Shown here in pieces: positions 42,071-50,354 of a DNA stretch of 64,000 bases. The stretch is from Myxococcales bacterium SG8_38 (GTDB lineage Bacteria > Myxococcota_A > Polyangia > Polyangiales > Houyiibacteriaceae). A program made the translations under genes and the position numbers. The notes beneath the pieces were generated by a model. That model was not told where the DNA came from and made no database searches. It saw only the letters and a program-made list of their open reading frames with translations. The first letter of the stretch is position 1. Each line of letters starts with the position of its first letter. The stretch spans positions 28,593-92,592 of the forward strand of contig LJTN01000001.1 in the NCBI GenBank assembly GCA_001303415.1, given 5' to 3'.

Positions 42071-43210
42071 ATGGAGTTTTCGTTCTCAGAAGATCAACAA
42101 GAGCTGAGAAGAAGCGCAAGGCGCTTCCTCGAGGTCGCGTCTTCGGAGGAACGCGTTCGTTCGGCGATGGCCACGGAACGAGGCTACGACCTCGGTGTCT
42201 GGGAGCAGCTTTCCGAAGAGCTCGCCTGGACCGCCCTGACCATTCCCGAAGAGCACGGGGGCCTCGGCATGAGCTATCTGGACCTTCATCCACTCATGGA
42301 AGAAATGGGTCGCACCCTGCTGTGCGCGCCCTTCTTATCGACGATTTGTCTCGGCGCCAACGCGCTGCTGCTCGGAGGAAACGATGAACAGAAGGAGATT
42401 CATCTCCCTCGCATCGCCGCCGGTGCAACGAAGGTCACCCTCGCCTACGCGGAAGAAAACCACCGACCCGAATCGGACGGCATCGAAGCGACGTACGACG
42501 AGAGCGGCGCTGGTTACGTCCTAGAGGGGAAAAAGCACTACGTTCTCGACGGGCACACGGCCGATCTGCTGATCGTCGCCGCCCGTTCCGCGCGCAGCAA
42601 GGGCCCGGAGGGCGTGAGCCTGTTCCTGGTGCCGGCCGATGCACCGGGCCTGAAGCGCGCGTGGCTTCCCACGATGGACCAGACCCGGCGGCTTGCCTCG
42701 GTGGAGCTTCACGAGGTGCTCGTTCCCACCGACGCGCTTCTAGGGCCGGAGGGCGGCGGCTGGGTGCTTTGCGAGCAAACCTTGGATTTCGCGAGGATCG
42801 CCCTTGCGGCGGAGCAGGTCGGCGCCGCGGAAAAGACGCTCGAAATGTCGGTCGAGTACGCCAAGGTGCGCCACCAGTTCGGCCGTCCCATCGGGTCGTT
42901 CCAGGCGATCAAGCACAAGTGCGCCGACATGCTGACGATGGTGGAGTCCGCGCGCTCCGCCGCTTTCTATGCGAGCGCCCTTGCCTCTCAGCGCGAGGCC
43001 GACCTAGCGGAAGCCGCTTCGATGGCCAAGTCCTACTGCTCCGATACGTTCTTTCACTGTGCCTCCGAGAACATACAGATTCACGGCGGGATCGGCTTTA
43101 CGTGGGAGCATCCGGCGCACATGTACTTCAAGCGGGCCAAGTCATCCGAGGTCCTCTTCGGCGATCCGGCGTTTCACCGGGAGCGCGTCGCACAGCACAT
43201 GGGGTTGTGA
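42071..43210 (+). CDS. Acyl-CoA dehydrogenase, beta-type partner of FadE30-like protein
   Basis: A 379-residue acyl-CoA dehydrogenase starting MEFSFSEDQQELRRSARRFLE at ATG 42071. The C-terminal region NIQIHGGIGFTWEHPAHMYFKR lacks the GxxxIQ segment of alpha-type proteins. Its stop TGA overlaps the next ATG (TGATG), so it is coupled to the FadE30-like gene. Third such pair in the window. It is probably a structural and FAD-binding partner in a heterotetramer acting on HIP-CoA or a later C/D-ring intermediate. The frame is open upstream, but that would overlap the SDR. Confidence 0.83.
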   Translation: MEFSFSEDQQELRRSARRFLEVASSEERVRSAMATERGYDLGVWEQLSEELAWTALTIPEEHGGLGMSYLDLHPLMEEMGRTLLCAPFLSTICLGANALLLGGNDEQKEIHLPRIAAGATKVTLAYAEENHRPESDGIEATYDESGAGYVLEGKKHYVLDGHTADLLIVAARSARSKGPEGVSLFLVPADAPGLKRAWLPTMDQTRRLASVELHEVLVPTDALLGPEGGGWVLCEQTLDFARIALAAEQVGAAEKTLEMSVEYAKVRHQFGRPIGSFQAIKHKCADMLTMVESARSAAFYASALASQREADLAEAASMAKSYCSDTFFHCASENIQIHGGIGFTWEHPAHMYFKRAKSSEVLFGDPAFHRERVAQHMGL

Positions 43211-44385
43211 TGGAGCTGCAACTGACCAAACGAGAGCAAGCGTTCCGGCAAGAGGTGCGCGCCTGGCTGACCGAGCAGCTCCGCGGGCCCTTCCGGCATC
43301 TGCGGGGCCGTGGCGCGTCGGGCGACCAAGACTCCCACGTCGAGGAACGAATCGCGTGGGGCAAAGTGATGGGCGCCGCCGGGTGGAACTGCATCGGATG
43401 GCCGAGGGAGTTTGGCGGACGGGGCTGCACCATCAAGGAAGAAGCCATCTTCAACGAGGAATACGTGCGTGCGTACGGCCCGGGCCGCGTCGGTCACATC
43501 GGCGAAACCTTGCTCGGACCGACCTTGATTCATTTCGGATCGCCCGAGCAGCGGCAGCGCTTTTTGCCCCCGATCGTCGCGGGAGACGAGATTTGGTGCC
43601 AGGGCTATTCGGAGCCCGGCGCGGGCTCGGACCTCGCCAACGTCCAAACCAAAGCGACGCTCGTCGGCGACGAATGGATCATCGAGGGACAGAAGATCTG
43701 GACCTCTGGCGCGCTTCATTCCGACTGGTGCTTCGTCCTTTGCCGAACCGACTCCGACGCGCCCAAGCACCGAGGCCTCAGCTACATCCTCGTGCCCATG
43801 AAGCAGGAAGGCATCGAGGCACGTCCCATCAAGCAAATGAGCGGAGCTTCGGAGTTCGCAGAGGTCTTCTTCGATGGCGCCAAGGCACACAAGGACCACG
43901 TCGTCGGTGGCGTCAACAATGGCTGGAAGGTCGCGATGGGCACCCTCGCCTTCGAGCGCGGCACCTCGACCTTGGGCCAGCAGTATTTGTTTCAGCAGGA
44001 GCTCGAGCAGGTCTTGGACGCTGCCAAGCGCACGGGCGCCGCAAAGGATCCGGTTTTTCGCCAACGTCTGGCTGCTGCCTGGATCGGGCTGAAGATCATG
44101 CGCGTCAACGCGCTTCGGACTCTCGAGCACCAAGGCGCCGATCTCGGCCGTGAGGCCCTGATCAGCAAGCTCTACTGGTCGAACTGGCATCGGGACTTGG
44201 GCAAGCTCGCCATGGATGTGCTCGGACCTCGCGCGGAGTTGATCGAAGGAGCGCCCTATGAGCTGACGTCGATGCAGAAGTGGTATCTCTTTGCGAGGGC
44301 CGACACGATCTACGCCGGCTCCAACCAGATTCAGCGAAACATCATCGGCGAGCGAGGTCTCGGTCTGCCAAAGGAGCCACGATGA
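43210..44385 (+). CDS. fadE30: FadE30-like acyl-CoA dehydrogenase
   Basis: A 391-residue acyl-CoA dehydrogenase. The stretches ELLGPTLI-like ETLLGPTLIHFG, WCQGYSEPGAGSDLANVQTKA, GQKIWTSGALHSDWCFVL, AFERGTSTLGQQYLFQQEL, KLYWSNWHRDLGKLAMDVLG and RADTIYAGSNQIQRNIIGER agree well with mycobacterial FadE30, which dehydrogenates HIP-CoA. The usual catalytic Glu of the YEGT motif is replaced (IYAGS), as FadE30 has IYGGS. It overlaps the genes on both sides (TGATG, ATGA), an arrangement that ties it to its FadE partner and to ipdF. Confidence 0.86.
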   Translation: MELQLTKREQAFRQEVRAWLTEQLRGPFRHLRGRGASGDQDSHVEERIAWGKVMGAAGWNCIGWPREFGGRGCTIKEEAIFNEEYVRAYGPGRVGHIGETLLGPTLIHFGSPEQRQRFLPPIVAGDEIWCQGYSEPGAGSDLANVQTKATLVGDEWIIEGQKIWTSGALHSDWCFVLCRTDSDAPKHRGLSYILVPMKQEGIEARPIKQMSGASEFAEVFFDGAKAHKDHVVGGVNNGWKVAMGTLAFERGTSTLGQQYLFQQELEQVLDAAKRTGAAKDPVFRQRLAAAWIGLKIMRVNALRTLEHQGADLGREALISKLYWSNWHRDLGKLAMDVLGPRAELIEGAPYELTSMQKWYLFARADTIYAGSNQIQRNIIGERGLGLPKEPR

Positions 44386-45164
44386 GCAAGAAACCCTCAT
44401 ACGTCAGCGGACACGGCCTGCTGGAAGGCAAGACCGTGTTGGTCACCGCGGCGGCTGGGACGGGCATCGGATTCGCCACCGCCGTTCGATGCGCCGAGGA
44501 GAACGCAGCGGCGTTGGTGATCAGCGACATCCACGAGCGGCGCCTCGGCGAGGCGGCTGACAAGATTGCGAGCGAAACCGGAGCGCGGCCTGCCACCGTC
44601 CTATGCAACGTCACCAAAGAAGACGAAGTGCAGGCGATGTTCGACTTCGCGGTAGCCGAGATGGGGCACGTGGACGTGCTCATGAACAATGCGGGTCTCG
44701 GAGACTATGCCCGGGTCGTCGATATGACGGACGACCAATGGGGCACGGTGCTGGACGTGACGCTCAACGGGTGCTTTCGATGCACACGCGCCGCGCTCAG
44801 GCACATGATGCCCCGTGGCAAAGGCGCAATCGTGAACAACGCTTCGGTGCTCGGATGGCGCGCCCAGGAAGGCCAATCGCACTATGCAGCGGCGAAGGCA
44901 GGGGTCATGGCGCTGACCCGGTGCGCGGCGATGGAGGCCGCCGAAGCCAACGTGCGCATCAACTGCGTGGCGCCCTCCCTGGCGATGCATCCCTTTCTCG
45001 CGAAAGTCACGCCGCCTGGTCTGCTGGAAGAGCTTCAAAAACGCGAGGCATTCGGCCGAGGAGCCGAGCCATGGGAAGTCTCGAACGTGATGGTGTTTCT
45101 CGCGAGCGATTACAGCTCCTACATGACGGGCGAGGTCGTCTCCGTTTCGAACCAGCATGCGTGA
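44382..45164 (+). CDS. ipdF: IpdF-like SDR, 5-hydroxy-indane-propionyl-CoA dehydrogenase
   Basis: A 260-residue SDR. N-terminal GHGLLEGKTVLVTAAAGTGIG has an unusual glycine motif (AAAGTGIG) that I also recall in mycobacterial IpdF (Rv3559c). Further agreement: SDIHERRLGEAA, NNAGLGDYARVVDMTDDQW, NNASVLGWRAQ, catalytic YAAAK, and FLASDYSSYMTGEVVSVS at the C-terminus. IpdF oxidises the 5-OH of the HIP-CoA intermediate during C/D-ring degradation. It is the last gene of the operon headed by the KstR-like site at 39334. The ATG overlaps the fadE30 stop. A palindromic repeat follows 6 bp after its stop. Confidence 0.87.
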   Translation: MSKKPSYVSGHGLLEGKTVLVTAAAGTGIGFATAVRCAEENAAALVISDIHERRLGEAADKIASETGARPATVLCNVTKEDEVQAMFDFAVAEMGHVDVLMNNAGLGDYARVVDMTDDQWGTVLDVTLNGCFRCTRAALRHMMPRGKGAIVNNASVLGWRAQEGQSHYAAAKAGVMALTRCAAMEAAEANVRINCVAPSLAMHPFLAKVTPPGLLEELQKREAFGRGAEPWEVSNVMVFLASDYSSYMTGEVVSVSNQHA

Positions 45165-45170
45165 TCGAAG

Positions 45171-45232
45171 CTAGACCGAGTACACCCTGAGCTGATCCGC
45201 CCTCGAAGCATTTCAAGATGCACTCGGTCTAG
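45171..45232. repeat. 62-bp palindromic dispersed repeat, copy 2
   Basis: Same element as at 7101-7162, with two differences (G to A at 45215 and 45218), both in the right arm of the inner hairpin, which is weakened. The outer 11-bp arms CTAGACCGAGT and ACTCGGTCTAG are unchanged. It again lies between convergent genes, and here the right CTAG supplies the TAG stop of the minus-strand epimerase gene (45229-45231). Confidence 0.85.
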
Positions 45233-46218
45233 GCAGGCGCCTGCCGCCCTTGCCACGCTTCGGAGTACCGCAACATGAACCGGCGAATCAGCGGGGCGAG
45301 CATCTTCGTGAATGGCCGCGTGAAGCGCGACTCGCGCCGAAGTTGGCCGATGAGGTCGTCGAAACGGAGACGCTGGTAGCCGAGGAGCGCTTGGCTTTCC
45401 GTCGTATCGAGCCAGTCGCAGTAGTACACGTCTTTGCCATACGCTTCCGGAGGAAAGCGTCCCACGCCCCTCGCTTCGAACATGGCGCCATACAACTCTC
45501 CAAACGTGAGACGGCAGCCTTCTCCCCCGCCTATCATCAGGGTCTTCCCGATCGCGCCAGGCGTTTCGGCGGCGCGAACTTGCGCGAGCGCCACGTCCTC
45601 GGGATGCACCCACTCGAGCCGCGTAGCCGGGTCGATGCTGAATAGGAGGCGAAACACGTCGGGCGATAGATCTCCGGCTGCCGCCTTGGTGCCGACCGAA
45701 ACGCCAATTCTCAGTATGACGTAAGGGAGACCGGACGCCTGCAACAGCCTTTCGCATTCGGCCTTGTTCGACGTGTAGTTGTCGGTGCCAACAGCGGGAT
45801 CGGCAGCTGTGAGGGGTGGGCCTCCAGGTGCTCGTGGGCCGCAAACCGAGAGCGACGAAGAGAAGACGAGCACCGGAGGGTCATCCTGCTCCTTCATCGC
45901 ACGAAGGATGTTGCGGGTGCCATCGACGTTGACCGCATACGCCAGCGCCGGGTTTCTTTCCGAGGCTGGCGCGAGCACCCCGGCGTTGTGGATGATCGCG
46001 TCGCATTGGGCGACACAGGGACGGATGTCCTCGAATGAACGGATGTCTCCCCAAACGGTCCGCAAACGCCCAGGATATCGGCGGGCATATCGGCGGGCAG
46101 CCCTCTGATTTCGCCGGGTGGGAACATCGAAGGCAACGACCGAATGCGCCTCCTGGAACGAGCGTTCGAGGCCTTCTTGGCCGAGCCGTCCAAACGCGCC
46201 GGTCACCAACAGCCGCAT
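45229..46218 (-). CDS. NAD-dependent epimerase/dehydratase family protein
   Basis: Extended-SDR fold, about 329 residues. N-terminal MRLLVTGAFGRLGQEGL is the Rossmann glycine motif; later IIHNAGVLAP, FSSSLSVCGPR and YTSNKAECE carry the Ser and YxxxK residues. The closest types are sugar-nucleotide epimerases and 3-beta-HSD/cinnamoyl-CoA-reductase-like enzymes; a hydroxysteroid dehydrogenase is possible, but substrate is not decided. The start is uncertain: ATG 46218 gives the expected N-terminus, and an upstream ATG would add about 12 residues. Divergent from the F420 oxidoreductase gene (97-bp gap). Its stop codon is part of the 62-bp repeat. Confidence 0.78.
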   Translation of the reverse strand: MRLLVTGAFGRLGQEGLERSFQEAHSVVAFDVPTRRNQRAARRYARRYPGRLRTVWGDIRSFEDIRPCVAQCDAIIHNAGVLAPASERNPALAYAVNVDGTRNILRAMKEQDDPPVLVFSSSLSVCGPRAPGGPPLTAADPAVGTDNYTSNKAECERLLQASGLPYVILRIGVSVGTKAAAGDLSPDVFRLLFSIDPATRLEWVHPEDVALAQVRAAETPGAIGKTLMIGGGEGCRLTFGELYGAMFEARGVGRFPPEAYGKDVYYCDWLDTTESQALLGYQRLRFDDLIGQLRRESRFTRPFTKMLAPLIRRFMLRYSEAWQGRQAPA

Positions 46219-46315
46219 CGATTGGAAGCTGACCCGTGCGGCCCCACTCATCAAATTGAAGCCGCCGTCAGTTCCTGATACGAACCGGAGCACTTCCCCT
46301 TCACAAGGAGACGCG

Positions 46316-47359
46316 ATGCGGCTTGGGCTGACATTGGGATACGCAGGTCCTCAACTGAATACGACGGTGCACGACCTGGTGAACATGGAGAAGATCGGGG
46401 AGGTCGAGCGGCTCGGGTACGACTCGATCTGGACCGCCGAATCTTGGGGAAACGACGCGGTCACCCCGCTCGCCTGGGTCGGGTCGCAGACTTCGACCAT
46501 CAAGCTCGGCACCGCCATCATGCAGCTCCCGGGGCGCTCGCCCGCTAACGCGGCCATGACGGCCATGACCATGGACGTTCTGTCCAACGGACGGTTCATC
46601 ATGGGTCTGGGAACCTCGGGGCCTCAGGTCGTGGAGGGGTGGCACGGCGTTCCGTTCAACAAGACTCTCACCTGGCTGCGTGAGTACGTGACCATCGTCA
46701 AGAGGATCTTCGCACGCGAGGCGCCGTTGGAGTTCGATGGTGTGCACTATCAGATTCCTTACAAGGGCGAAGGAGCCTCGGGGCAGGGGAAGCCGCTCCG
46801 CAGCATGATCCGGAGCAGGCCGGACATTCCCGTCTATACGGGCTCCATGGCACCCAAATCCCAGGTGATGTCCGCCGAGATCGCCGACGGCTGCCTGCTC
46901 ACCTGCATGCACCCGGAACGTCCCGAGGTTCTCATGGAGAACTTCAATGAGGGCTTTGCCAAGGCGGGCAACGGAAAGAGTCTCGCGAGCTTCGATATCG
47001 CCCCGACCGTCGTGGTGATCATCGGCGATCCCGAGTACGCTATGACCCCTTGCAAGATGCAGCTCGCGCTCTACATCGGCGGCATGGGCTCGAAAGAGAA
47101 GAACTTCTACAAGGACTACCTGAGCCGCGTAGGCTTCGAGGAGGCCTGCGAGAAGATTCAGACGCTCTTCTTGGACGGCAAGCGCAACGAGGCCATCGCT
47201 GCGGTCCCGGACGAGATGGTCGATGCCTTGTATCTGGTCGGCTCCAAGGACCGCATTCGCGATCGATTCCAGCGGTGGAAGGACTCGCCGGTGGGAACTC
47301 TGATGGTCGGCTCACAGGACATGGACACGCTTCGGTTCATGGCCGAGCTCAACTCGTGA
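46316..47359 (+). CDS. LLM-class F420-dependent oxidoreductase (Rv3520c-like)
   Basis: A 347-residue luciferase-like TIM barrel. MRLGLTLGYAGPQ, IWTAESWGNDAVTPLAW, LGTAIMQLPGRSPANAAM, GLGTSGPQVVEGWHG and YIGGMGSKEKNFY agree with mycobacterial Rv3520c, a predicted coenzyme F420-dependent oxidoreductase encoded in the sterol side-chain region. AAGGAG lies five bases before the ATG at 46316. The F420:NADP reductase gene starts 7 bp downstream and the F420 biosynthesis genes follow, which strongly supports F420 (rather than FMN) as cofactor. The steroid substrate is unknown. No KstR-like site was seen in the 97-bp upstream gap. Confidence 0.85.
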   Translation: MRLGLTLGYAGPQLNTTVHDLVNMEKIGEVERLGYDSIWTAESWGNDAVTPLAWVGSQTSTIKLGTAIMQLPGRSPANAAMTAMTMDVLSNGRFIMGLGTSGPQVVEGWHGVPFNKTLTWLREYVTIVKRIFAREAPLEFDGVHYQIPYKGEGASGQGKPLRSMIRSRPDIPVYTGSMAPKSQVMSAEIADGCLLTCMHPERPEVLMENFNEGFAKAGNGKSLASFDIAPTVVVIIGDPEYAMTPCKMQLALYIGGMGSKEKNFYKDYLSRVGFEEACEKIQTLFLDGKRNEAIAAVPDEMVDALYLVGSKDRIRDRFQRWKDSPVGTLMVGSQDMDTLRFMAELNS

Positions 47360-47366
47360 GGCAGCA

Positions 47367-48023
47367 ATGAAAATCGGAATCGTGGGTGGTACCGGGCGCG
47401 AGGGACGTGGCTTGGCCGTTCGCTGGGCCAAGGCAGGACACGACGTCTTCATCGGATCTCGGCAGGCGGAAAAGGGAGCGGCAAAGGCCGCCGAGCTTTC
47501 GGAGGAGCTGAGCGTGCGCATACGGGGCGCCGACAACTTGACGGCCTGCAAAGAGGCCGAGGTCATCATCGTCACCGTCCCGTACGGTGCGCATCGCGCG
47601 ACCTTCGAGTCGATCAAGGACGACGTCGGCGAAAAGATCATCGTCGACATCACCGTCCCGCTCGCGCCGCCCAAGGTGCGCTCGGTGAGCTTGCCGGAGG
47701 GAGATGCCGCGGCCCTCGAGGCGCGCGCTCTCTTACCCGAAGGGACTCGGCTCGTCGCGGGGCTGCACCACATCAGCTCCCAGCATCTCAGCGATCCGAA
47801 TCACACGTTCGATTGCGACGTGCTGGTTTGCGGCGACGACAAAGAGGCGCGTGCCACGGTCATCTCGCTGATTTCCGACTTGGGTCTCCGCGGCGTCGAC
47901 GCAGGCGTGCTCAAGAACGCGATCGCGCTCGAATCCATGACCCCGGTTCTTCTACACATCAATCGCCACTACGAGATCATCGGTTCGGGGCTGCGGATTA
48001 CGGGCATCCCGGAGACGGAATGA
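47367..48023 (+). CDS. npdG: F420H2:NADP+ oxidoreductase / NADPH-dependent F420 reductase
   Basis: A 218-residue Rossmann protein that transfers hydride between NADP(H) and F420. [24 protein letters not shown] has the nucleotide motif; [10 protein letters not shown] binds the NADP phosphate; [15 protein letters not shown] and [11 protein letters not shown] are typical of Fno/NpdG. It supplies reduced F420 to the LLM oxidoreductase encoded 7 bp upstream. Its stop overlaps the cofE ATG. In other bacteria this gene often accompanies F420 biosynthesis genes, as here. Confidence 0.9.
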   Translation: MKIGIVGGTGREGRGLAVRWAKAGHDVFIGSRQAEKGAAKAAELSEELSVRIRGADNLTACKEAEVIIVTVPYGAHRATFESIKDDVGEKIIVDITVPLAPPKVRSVSLPEGDAAALEARALLPEGTRLVAGLHHISSQHLSDPNHTFDCDVLVCGDDKEARATVISLISDLGLRGVDAGVLKNAIALESMTPVLLHINRHYEIIGSGLRITGIPETE

Positions 48024-48835
48024 CTGCGGGAGCATTGGCTGCGGGCGGCCTACGCGTCGGATCGGAGCTGACCCTACGCGCCATTGGCGGCATTCCGACC
48101 ATCGAGCCAGGCGATGACCTGGTCGAGATCGTTGTGGCGAGCCTCTCGCGGGCCGGCATTGCGTTGGCGCAAGGGGACGTGCTCGTAATTGCGAGCAAGA
48201 TCGTCTCCCGTGCAGAGGGATGCTTCGTCGACCTCGGCGGCGTCACGCCTGGTGATCAGGCTTTGCGGCTCGCCGAGGAAGTGGAAAAGGACCCACGGCT
48301 CGTCGAGCTGGTTCTCCGAGAAAGCATCGGCATTTCGCGAAAGAAGCCTGGCGCCCTCATCGTGCGCCACCGGCTCGGGTTCGTCTCTGCCAACGCGGGC
48401 ATCGATGCGAGCAATGCCGGCCGCTCCGATGCCCCGCACCATGGCGGGCCGTGGGTGCTCACGTTGCCGCGCGATCCCGATGCGAGCGCTCGGGACCTTC
48501 GTGCGAGGCTCTCCGAGCGCTTCGGCGCCGAGATCGGCGTGGTAATCAGTGATTCCTGGGGGAGACCATTTCGGCGCGGCACCATGGGCTTCGCGATCGG
48601 CGTGGCAGGAGTGCCTGCGGTGTGGGACCGGCGAGGCGCCAGCGATCGCTACGGCCGCGTCTTGGAAGCAACCGAGCCCGCGGTGGCCGATTCGCTCGCA
48701 GCAGCGGCCGACTTGGTGGCTGGTCAGGCCGACGAAGGACGCCCGCTCACGCTCGTGCGCGGCCTTCATTTCCAAACGTCCTCCGACTCCTCCCGAGCTC
48801 TGTTGCGGGAACCGGAAGTCGACCTCTACGCATGA
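48020..48835 (+). CDS. cofE: Coenzyme F420-0:L-glutamate ligase
   Basis: Adds gamma-linked glutamates to F420-0. A 271-residue single-domain Cof[25 protein letters not shown] near residue 60, [15 protein letters not shown] near residue 123, [27 protein letters not shown] and RYGR. It is not fused to the C-terminal FMN nitroreductase-like domain that gives actinobacterial FbiB its dehydro-F420-0 reductase activity. The frame is open upstream, but ATG 48020, overlapping npdG, gives the family start. It overlaps cofD by 4 nt. Confidence 0.93.
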   Translation: MTAGALAAGGLRVGSELTLRAIGGIPTIEPGDDLVEIVVASLSRAGIALAQGDVLVIASKIVSRAEGCFVDLGGVTPGDQALRLAEEVEKDPRLVELVLRESIGISRKKPGALIVRHRLGFVSANAGIDASNAGRSDAPHHGGPWVLTLPRDPDASARDLRARLSERFGAEIGVVISDSWGRPFRRGTMGFAIGVAGVPAVWDRRGASDRYGRVLEATEPAVADSLAAAADLVAGQADEGRPLTLVRGLHFQTSSDSSRALLREPEVDLYA

Positions 48836-49767
48836 CCCTTAAATCGCAGTATCCGTCGAACGTCGTGGCGCTCGCCGGCGGCGTGGGAGGCGCACGGCTC
48901 GTCGACGGGCTCGACCGCGTGCTGCCTCCGGGATCACTGACCGTGATCGTCAACACGGGAGACGACTTTCGGCACTGGGGGCTGCACATCAGCCCGGACC
49001 TCGACACCATCATGTACACGCTAGCCGGGTTGGCGCCGGAGACACGAGGCTGGGGCATCGAGGGCGACACGTTCCGCGTGCTCGAAGAAGCGAAGAGGCG
49101 CGGAGAGCCAGACTGGTTCTTGCTGGGAGACCGGGATCTCGTCACGCACCTGATGCGAAGCGCCGGGCTCAGCGAAGCGCGGTCCCTCACCGAGATCACC
49201 CGCGGGCTTTGCGCTGCGCTCGGCGTCAGTCGCCGCGTCCTGCCCATGAGCGATGCCCCGCGCCCCACAATCATCGTCACCCAAAGAGGTGACGAGATTG
49301 CGTTTCAGGACTGGCTGATCAAAGAGCACGCGGTGCCAGCCGTACGCGAGGTTCGTCAGGAGGGGTCCGATCGGGCCACCGACCTGGTTCTCGACGCAAT
49401 GGAGTCGGCCGATCTGGTGGTGATCTGCCCATCGAATCCGTATGTCTCGATCGACCCAATCCTGGCGCTGCACGGAGTTTCCGACCGGATCCGCCAGACG
49501 ACGACAGTCGCGGTGAGCCCCATCGTGAACCGCAAAGCGGTCAAAGGGCCTCTGGCAAGGATGATCAAAGACATCGAAGGCCGTGCCCCGTCCGCAGAGG
49601 CGGTCGCCATGCACTACGAAGGACTGCTCGATGGATTTGCCGTACATCACGGAGATGGGTTTCAAGCGCCCTTCCCCGTGCTCGAGACCAGCATCCTGAT
49701 CTCATCCAAAGAGGAACGGTCCACCTTGGCCCGCGAGCTGATCGATTTCGCACGGACCATCTCATGA
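48832..49767 (+). CDS. cofD: 2-phospho-L-lactate transferase (FbiA/CofD)
   Basis: Transfers the phospholactyl-type moiety from a GDP/GPP-activated donor to FO. A 311-residue protein with [17 protein letters not shown] at the N-terminus, [27 protein letters not shown] near residue 40 (the metal and FO site DD), GDRDLVTHL, and [16 protein letters not shown] near residue 190. The ATG at 48832 overlaps the cofE stop. The operon npdG-cofE-cofD-cofC is tightly overlapping and probably translated together. Confidence 0.94.
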   Translation: MTLKSQYPSNVVALAGGVGGARLVDGLDRVLPPGSLTVIVNTGDDFRHWGLHISPDLDTIMYTLAGLAPETRGWGIEGDTFRVLEEAKRRGEPDWFLLGDRDLVTHLMRSAGLSEARSLTEITRGLCAALGVSRRVLPMSDAPRPTIIVTQRGDEIAFQDWLIKEHAVPAVREVRQEGSDRATDLVLDAMESADLVVICPSNPYVSIDPILALHGVSDRIRQTTTVAVSPIVNRKAVKGPLARMIKDIEGRAPSAEAVAMHYEGLLDGFAVHHGDGFQAPFPVLETSILISSKEERSTLARELIDFARTIS

Positions 49768-50354
49768 GCCGCTGGGCGTTGGTGCCAACGAAGGGTTTCG
49801 ACCGGGGCAAGTCCAGGCTGGCCGAGGTGCTCCCCCAAACCGAGCGCGCCCGGCTGGCGAAGCATTTGTTCGAGCACGTCATCGCCGTGCTGCGCGATTG
49901 TCCGACGATCGACGAGATCGCCGTGGTGAGCGACTCGTCCGAGGTACGCCAGCACGCGCAACGCTTGGGCGTTCTTCCCCTGGCGGATGCCGAAGGAAGC
50001 CGCGGGCTTGCCGAGGTCGTGGATGGCGCGCTCCGGGAGCTCGAACGCCGCGGAGCTACAAGCGTCATGATCTGCATGAGCGACCTTCCCGAGCTCAGCG
50101 TCGAAGACCTTTCGATCGTCTCACGCCGAATGGATGAATCCGACGTGGTGCTGGCGCCCGATCTCTCGGGGCGGGGAACGAACCTCGTTGCGATCAGGCC
50201 AGCTACGGGCCTGCCGAGTTGCCTAGGACACGAAGACAGCCTTCGACGCCATCACCAGCGAGCGCAGAGCTTGGGCCTGACGGTCAGCTTCGAGATCCGC
50301 CATGGAATCGGTTTCGACGTGGATCAGCCCGGTGATCTCGAACGGCTGCGCTAG
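49764..50354 (+). CDS. cofC: Phospholactate/PEP/3-phosphoglycerate guanylyltransferase
   Basis: A 196-residue nucleotidyltransferase (CofC/FbiD) that activates the phosphoacid side chain of F420 with GTP. The N-terminal WALVPTKGFDRGKSRLAEVL has the basic nucleotide loop, and MICMSDLPELSVEDL near residue 95 carries the metal-binding Asp. Which substrate is used (PEP, 2-phospholactate or 3-phosphoglycerate) cannot be decided by eye. The stop TAG lies within CTAG at 50351-50354, and the same CTAG gives the stop of the convergent cofH on the other strand. Confidence 0.88.
   Translation: MSRWALVPTKGFDRGKSRLAEVLPQTERARLAKHLFEHVIAVLRDCPTIDEIAVVSDSSEVRQHAQRLGVLPLADAEGSRGLAEVVDGALRELERRGATSVMICMSDLPELSVEDLSIVSRRMDESDVVLAPDLSGRGTNLVAIRPATGLPSCLGHEDSLRRHHQRAQSLGLTVSFEIRHGIGFDVDQPGDLERLR

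Noticed and set aside
46219..46315. KstR-like operator upstream of the F420 oxidoreductase gene
   Set aside because: ACGAACCGGAGC in the gap has an AAC half-site but no GTT partner at the right distance, so it does not fit the palindrome.
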